Of a stretch of DNA of 9,226 nt, positions 7,401 to 9,226 are shown one piece after another (position 1 is the stretch's first letter; the number at the start of each line of letters is the position of its first letter). A program made the position numbers and the translations under genes. The stretch is from Deltaproteobacteria bacterium (lineage in GTDB: Bacteria; Desulfobacterota; Syntrophia; Syntrophales; UBA2210), in contig JAFGPZ010000013.1 of assembly GCA_016935935.1 (NCBI GenBank), positions 1 to 9,226 on the forward strand, in the 5' to 3' direction. The notes beneath the pieces are model-generated. The model was not told the DNA's origin, did not search any database, and saw nothing but the letters and a program-made list of their open reading frames with translations.

Positions 7401-7684
7401 TCAAATCCGAAGTAATTCTCAAGTTGCATGAAGGTCGTCCCAACATTGTTGATGCAATCATGAACAGGGAAATCGATTTGATCATAAATACACCAAGTGG
7501 AAGAATGAGCAAGCATGACGATTCATATATACGAAAGACGGCTATCAAATATGGAGTGCCTTACATTACAACACCTGCTGCCGCCGATGCAGTCGTGAAG
7601 GGAATCACAGCCGTCCATCAGGGTCGCGGATCGGTAAAATCCCTTCAGAGTTACCACGCCGATATAACATTCAGGGAGAAGTAG
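4472..7684 (+). CDS. carB: Carbamoyl-phosphate synthase large subunit
   Basis: CarB makes carbamoyl phosphate from bicarbonate, ammonia and two ATP for pyrimidine and arginine synthesis. The ammonia normally comes by tunnel from the glutaminase subunit CarA. At 1070 residues it is full length (E. coli about 1073). The first synthetase half has GSGPIIIGQACEFDYSG (14-30), the ATP-grasp loop RPAYTLGGTGGGL (169-181) and the metal-binding EINPRTSRSSALASKATG (298-315). An oligomerisation region spans about 400-550. The second half repeats the pattern with GGGPNRIGQGIEFDYCC (558-574), RPSYVLGGRGMEVVY (707-721) and EANPRASRTVPLVSK (833-847). The MGS allosteric domain is about 935-1070 (INTPSGRMSKHDDSYIRKTA at 1005-1024). 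The ATG at 4472 has AAGAGG nine bases upstream. No carA is in the window, so the small subunit must be encoded elsewhere. The next gene starts five bases after the stop. Confidence 0.97.
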   Translation: MPKRTDIKKVMIIGSGPIIIGQACEFDYSGTQACKALKSLGYEIVLVNSNPATIMTDPNMADVTYVEPLNFKTLEEIVVKERPDAILPNLGGQSGLNLTSELARAGVLDKYGVKIIGVNIDAIERGEDRIAFKETMNRLGIDVPKSSPAYTVEEAETIAEELGYPVVVRPAYTLGGTGGGLVYNKEELSIISSRGIAASLIGQILIEESVLGWEELELEVVRDARNQMITVCFIENVDPMGIHTGDSFCTAPMLTISPELQKRLQRYAYDIVEAIQVIGGTNVQFAHDPETDRIVVIEINPRTSRSSALASKATGFPIAFISSVLAAGLTLDEIPYWKEGTLDKYEPSGDYVVVKFARWAFEKFEGAQDILGTQMRAVGEVMSIGKTYKEALQKAIRSLEIKRFGLGFANNFYEKSLEELMSLLSVPTSETHFIMYEALRKGATVGELHEKTNIKAWFIEQMKELVELEEEVLTFKGRNLPDDLLGRAKRDGFSDRYLSQLLNISEGEIRRRRKKVGVVQGWEPVPVSGVENKAYYYSTYNTPDTVPTSDKRKVIVLGGGPNRIGQGIEFDYCCVQAAFTLRDEGIESIMINCNPETVSTDYDTSDKLYFEPLTVEDVLAIYEKEKPEGVIVQFGGQTPLNIAKELAEAGVKIIGTSPEMIDLAEDRDRFRKVMEKLQIPEPESGMASNLEEALKVADRIGYPLMVRPSYVLGGRGMEVVYDEEMLNHYVSAAVDVTPERPILIDKFLVNAIEAEADAIADGYDAFIPTIMEHIELAGIHSGDSACVIPPVNISEKHLETIYNYNRKIAKELQVVGLMNIQYAIMDDVVYILEANPRASRTVPLVSKVCAISMARIATQLMLGKKLSELDLKSHIIPHYGVKEAVFPFNMFPEVDPLLGPEMRSTGEVLGLADSFGLAFYKSQEAVKQVLPYEGNVLITVFEEDKRLILSVAEDFEKLGFHILATRGTHQFLTQRGIKSEVILKLHEGRPNIVDAIMNREIDLIINTPSGRMSKHDDSYIRKTAIKYGVPYITTPAAADAVVKGITAVHQGRGSVKSLQSYHADITFREK

Positions 7685-7689
7685 TTATT

Positions 7690-9147
7690 ATGCGGCTATT
7701 AAAGGATAAGTGCGGAATATTTGGAATATATTCCACCAGTGACTGTGTTCTTGATATTTATCGAGGCATCGATTTTCTGCAGCACAGGGGGCAGGAATAT
7801 TGCGGAATTTCGACCTTCGATGATAGCAGCGAGAGGGAAACTCAGATTGATTTCCTCGAGATCCTGAATGAAGAAAATGACGATTCAGCATTCAACCGGG
7901 AGATAAACCATGTAACACATCACGGTAAGATAATAGATTCATTCACTGATAGAGAATTAATAAACCTTAAGGGAAAGTGGGGTATTGGACATGTGAGTCT
8001 GTGGGAACGGCAGCCCATGAAGTGGCAGACCAAGGATGGAGAGGTTTCCATAGCCTTCAGCGGGAATGTCATAAACTCCGACGAACTGATGAAGGAAATG
8101 ATGAATCGGGGAAAGTCATTTTATAAGAGCTATGACATCGAAATTATTTCCAAGATTATCATAGAAGAGAGCGATATCGTCACAGGAATCTCGGCGCTGA
8201 AGGATAAGATACAGGGAGCATACTCGCTTGTTGTTCTGACTAGAGAGGGGATTTACGCATCCCGCGATATATATGGGTTCAGACCGCTTATTCTTGGCAT
8301 GGACTCAGAGCGCTGCGTCGTAAGTTCAGAATCCCGCGCCATTCAAAATCTCGATATGGAGGTAACTCGTGATGTCAGGGCAGGGGAGATTGTCCTCATC
8401 AATGAAAAGGGATTCAAAACCGTTGCTCAACTGGATTCCCCCCGAACTGCTCACTGTTCCTTTGAATGGGCGTACACTGCAAGCATAGACTCCATTATAG
8501 ATGGAGTATATGTGCAGGAGGCACGCAACAATCTGGGGGCGAATCTTGCAAAGAGGGATATGGACGAAGGAAACCTGAAGGCTGACGTTGTCGCCCCTGT
8601 CCCACTCTCAGGAATAGGGCATGCTCTGGGGTACCACAAATACTCCGGAATCAATTACGAAGAGGTTTTTCTCTACCATCGATACGCCGATCGAAGCTAC
8701 ATGCAGTCAACACAGATAGCACGGGAAAAAATGGCAAAGCGCAAACTTTCACTTTTGCCCTATGCTGTGAAGGGTAAAAGCATTGTTCTCTGCGATGACT
8801 CCATCGTCCGGGGAACACAAATTATGCACAAGGTCAACGAATTGAAGAAGGCGGGCGCCAGAGAGGTGCATGTGCGTATCGCCTGCCCGCCTCTCATGTA
8901 TCCCTGTAACTTTGGCATATCGACTCGTTCTCACGAAGAATTACTGGCCCGCCAGTATCTAGCGGAGGGCGACGTCACATCGATTGACCGACTGAAGGAA
9001 TTTGAATCATGGGTTTCCTCTAAAGTCGGAGCTGACTCCGTTAAATTTAATACAGTTGATAGTTTTGTAGCCGCTATGCTTTTACCCAAAAACAGACTAT
9101 GCCTTCAATGTTTCGACGGCATAAATCCATGCAGTCAGATGCCATAG
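7690..9147 (+). CDS. PurF-family amidophosphoribosyltransferase homologue with altered glutaminase site
   Basis: Canonical PurF makes phosphoribosylamine from PRPP and glutamine, the first step of purine synthesis. This 485-residue protein has an Ntn-type class II glutaminase domain (about 8-240) and a PRTase domain (about 275-470). Cys8 would become N-terminal after removal of seven residues; QHRGQE is at 31-36. The PRPP loop VLCDDSIVRGT (366-376) is intact. Cys256, Cys406, Cys471 and Cys474 match the four Fe-S ligands of Bacillus-type PurF. There are several oddities. After GHV (100-102) the usual arginine is Ser103 and the glutamine loop is about seven residues short. The oxyanion asparagine is Ser124 in FSGNVIN. 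About 23 extra residues sit between QHRGQ and GHV. PVPDSG reads PVPLSG (303-308). The ribosome site AGGGAG (7673-7678) lies inside the end of carB, so the two genes are probably co-transcribed. Tandem stops TAG TAA end the gene. Because of the changes I withhold the symbol purF. Confidence 0.85.
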   Translation: MRLLKDKCGIFGIYSTSDCVLDIYRGIDFLQHRGQEYCGISTFDDSSERETQIDFLEILNEENDDSAFNREINHVTHHGKIIDSFTDRELINLKGKWGIGHVSLWERQPMKWQTKDGEVSIAFSGNVINSDELMKEMMNRGKSFYKSYDIEIISKIIIEESDIVTGISALKDKIQGAYSLVVLTREGIYASRDIYGFRPLILGMDSERCVVSSESRAIQNLDMEVTRDVRAGEIVLINEKGFKTVAQLDSPRTAHCSFEWAYTASIDSIIDGVYVQEARNNLGANLAKRDMDEGNLKADVVAPVPLSGIGHALGYHKYSGINYEEVFLYHRYADRSYMQSTQIAREKMAKRKLSLLPYAVKGKSIVLCDDSIVRGTQIMHKVNELKKAGAREVHVRIACPPLMYPCNFGISTRSHEELLARQYLAEGDVTSIDRLKEFESWVSSKVGADSVKFNTVDSFVAAMLLPKNRLCLQCFDGINPCSQMP

Positions 9148-9226
9148 TAAGCCGGGTATCATTTTGCTCACTGAAGGTCAAAACAAAGCAAGGACTCTTC
9201 TGTCCGTCAATTGAGGCTCCCCCGAA
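9148..9226. other. Tail after the PurF-like gene, nothing recognised
   Basis: Seventy-nine bases begin with the second of two tandem stop codons. No start with a ribosome site, no strong hairpin and no T tract are visible. The next gene, if any, begins beyond the right edge. Confidence 0.5.

Noticed and set aside
7996..8065. A frameshift or sequencing error as the cause of the altered glutamine loop
   Set aside because: The frame is continuous and recognisable conserved sequence lies directly on both sides (GKWGIGHV before, then INSDELMKE), so the loop change looks real rather than an artefact.
9148..9226. A terminator after the PurF-like gene
   Set aside because: Only a weak five-base TTTTG/CAAAA pairing with a 12-base loop is present and there is no T tract.

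Overview
The window reads as ordinary chromosomal DNA of a Gram-negative bacterium, most likely a member of the former Deltaproteobacteria (Desulfobacterota). I infer this from three things: carB directly followed by a purF-type gene, a layout I recall from Desulfovibrio-like genomes; the style of the TPR protein; and the stand-alone gcvH plus lipM-type ligase pair. The taxonomic call is inference from memory, not a search. Base composition is moderate, a little under half G+C by eye. No tRNA, rRNA, insertion sequence, CRISPR array or phage gene was seen.

Left part (1-3091, minus strand): a compact gene run read right to left. It comprises a TPR protein (3091-2309), an M24 Xaa-Pro-type aminopeptidase (2299-1226), the lipoyl carrier GcvH (1175-777) and a LipM/LplA-type octanoyl or lipoyl transferase (770 to beyond the left edge). 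Gaps are 9, 50 and 6 bases, so one operon is likely. The last two genes form a functional pair: the ligase family attaches octanoate or lipoate to the lysine of GcvH, here Lys64. The rest of the glycine cleavage system is not in the window.

Middle (3092-4471): a 160-base divergent promoter region separates the minus operon from a plus-strand queuosine module. This holds a YhhQ-family queuosine-precursor transporter (3252-3911) and a very short QueF (3850-4176) whose start lies 62 bases inside the transporter gene. Together they would import a 7-deazaguanine precursor and reduce preQ0 to preQ1 for tRNA modification. A 295-base gap follows with two clear inverted repeats and several very small ones.

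Right part (4472-9147, plus strand): a full-length carB (carbamoyl-phosphate synthase large subunit) without carA, followed after 5 bases by a PurF homologue. The PurF homologue keeps the N-terminal cysteine, four cysteines matching the Fe-S ligands and the PRPP loop. Its glutaminase site is altered: the glutamine loop is shortened and loses its arginine, the oxyanion-hole asparagine is serine, and there is an insertion of about 23 residues. This is the most unusual gene in the window and may be a paralogue with a changed nitrogen source or a regulatory role beside CarB. The last 79 bases hold nothing I can support.
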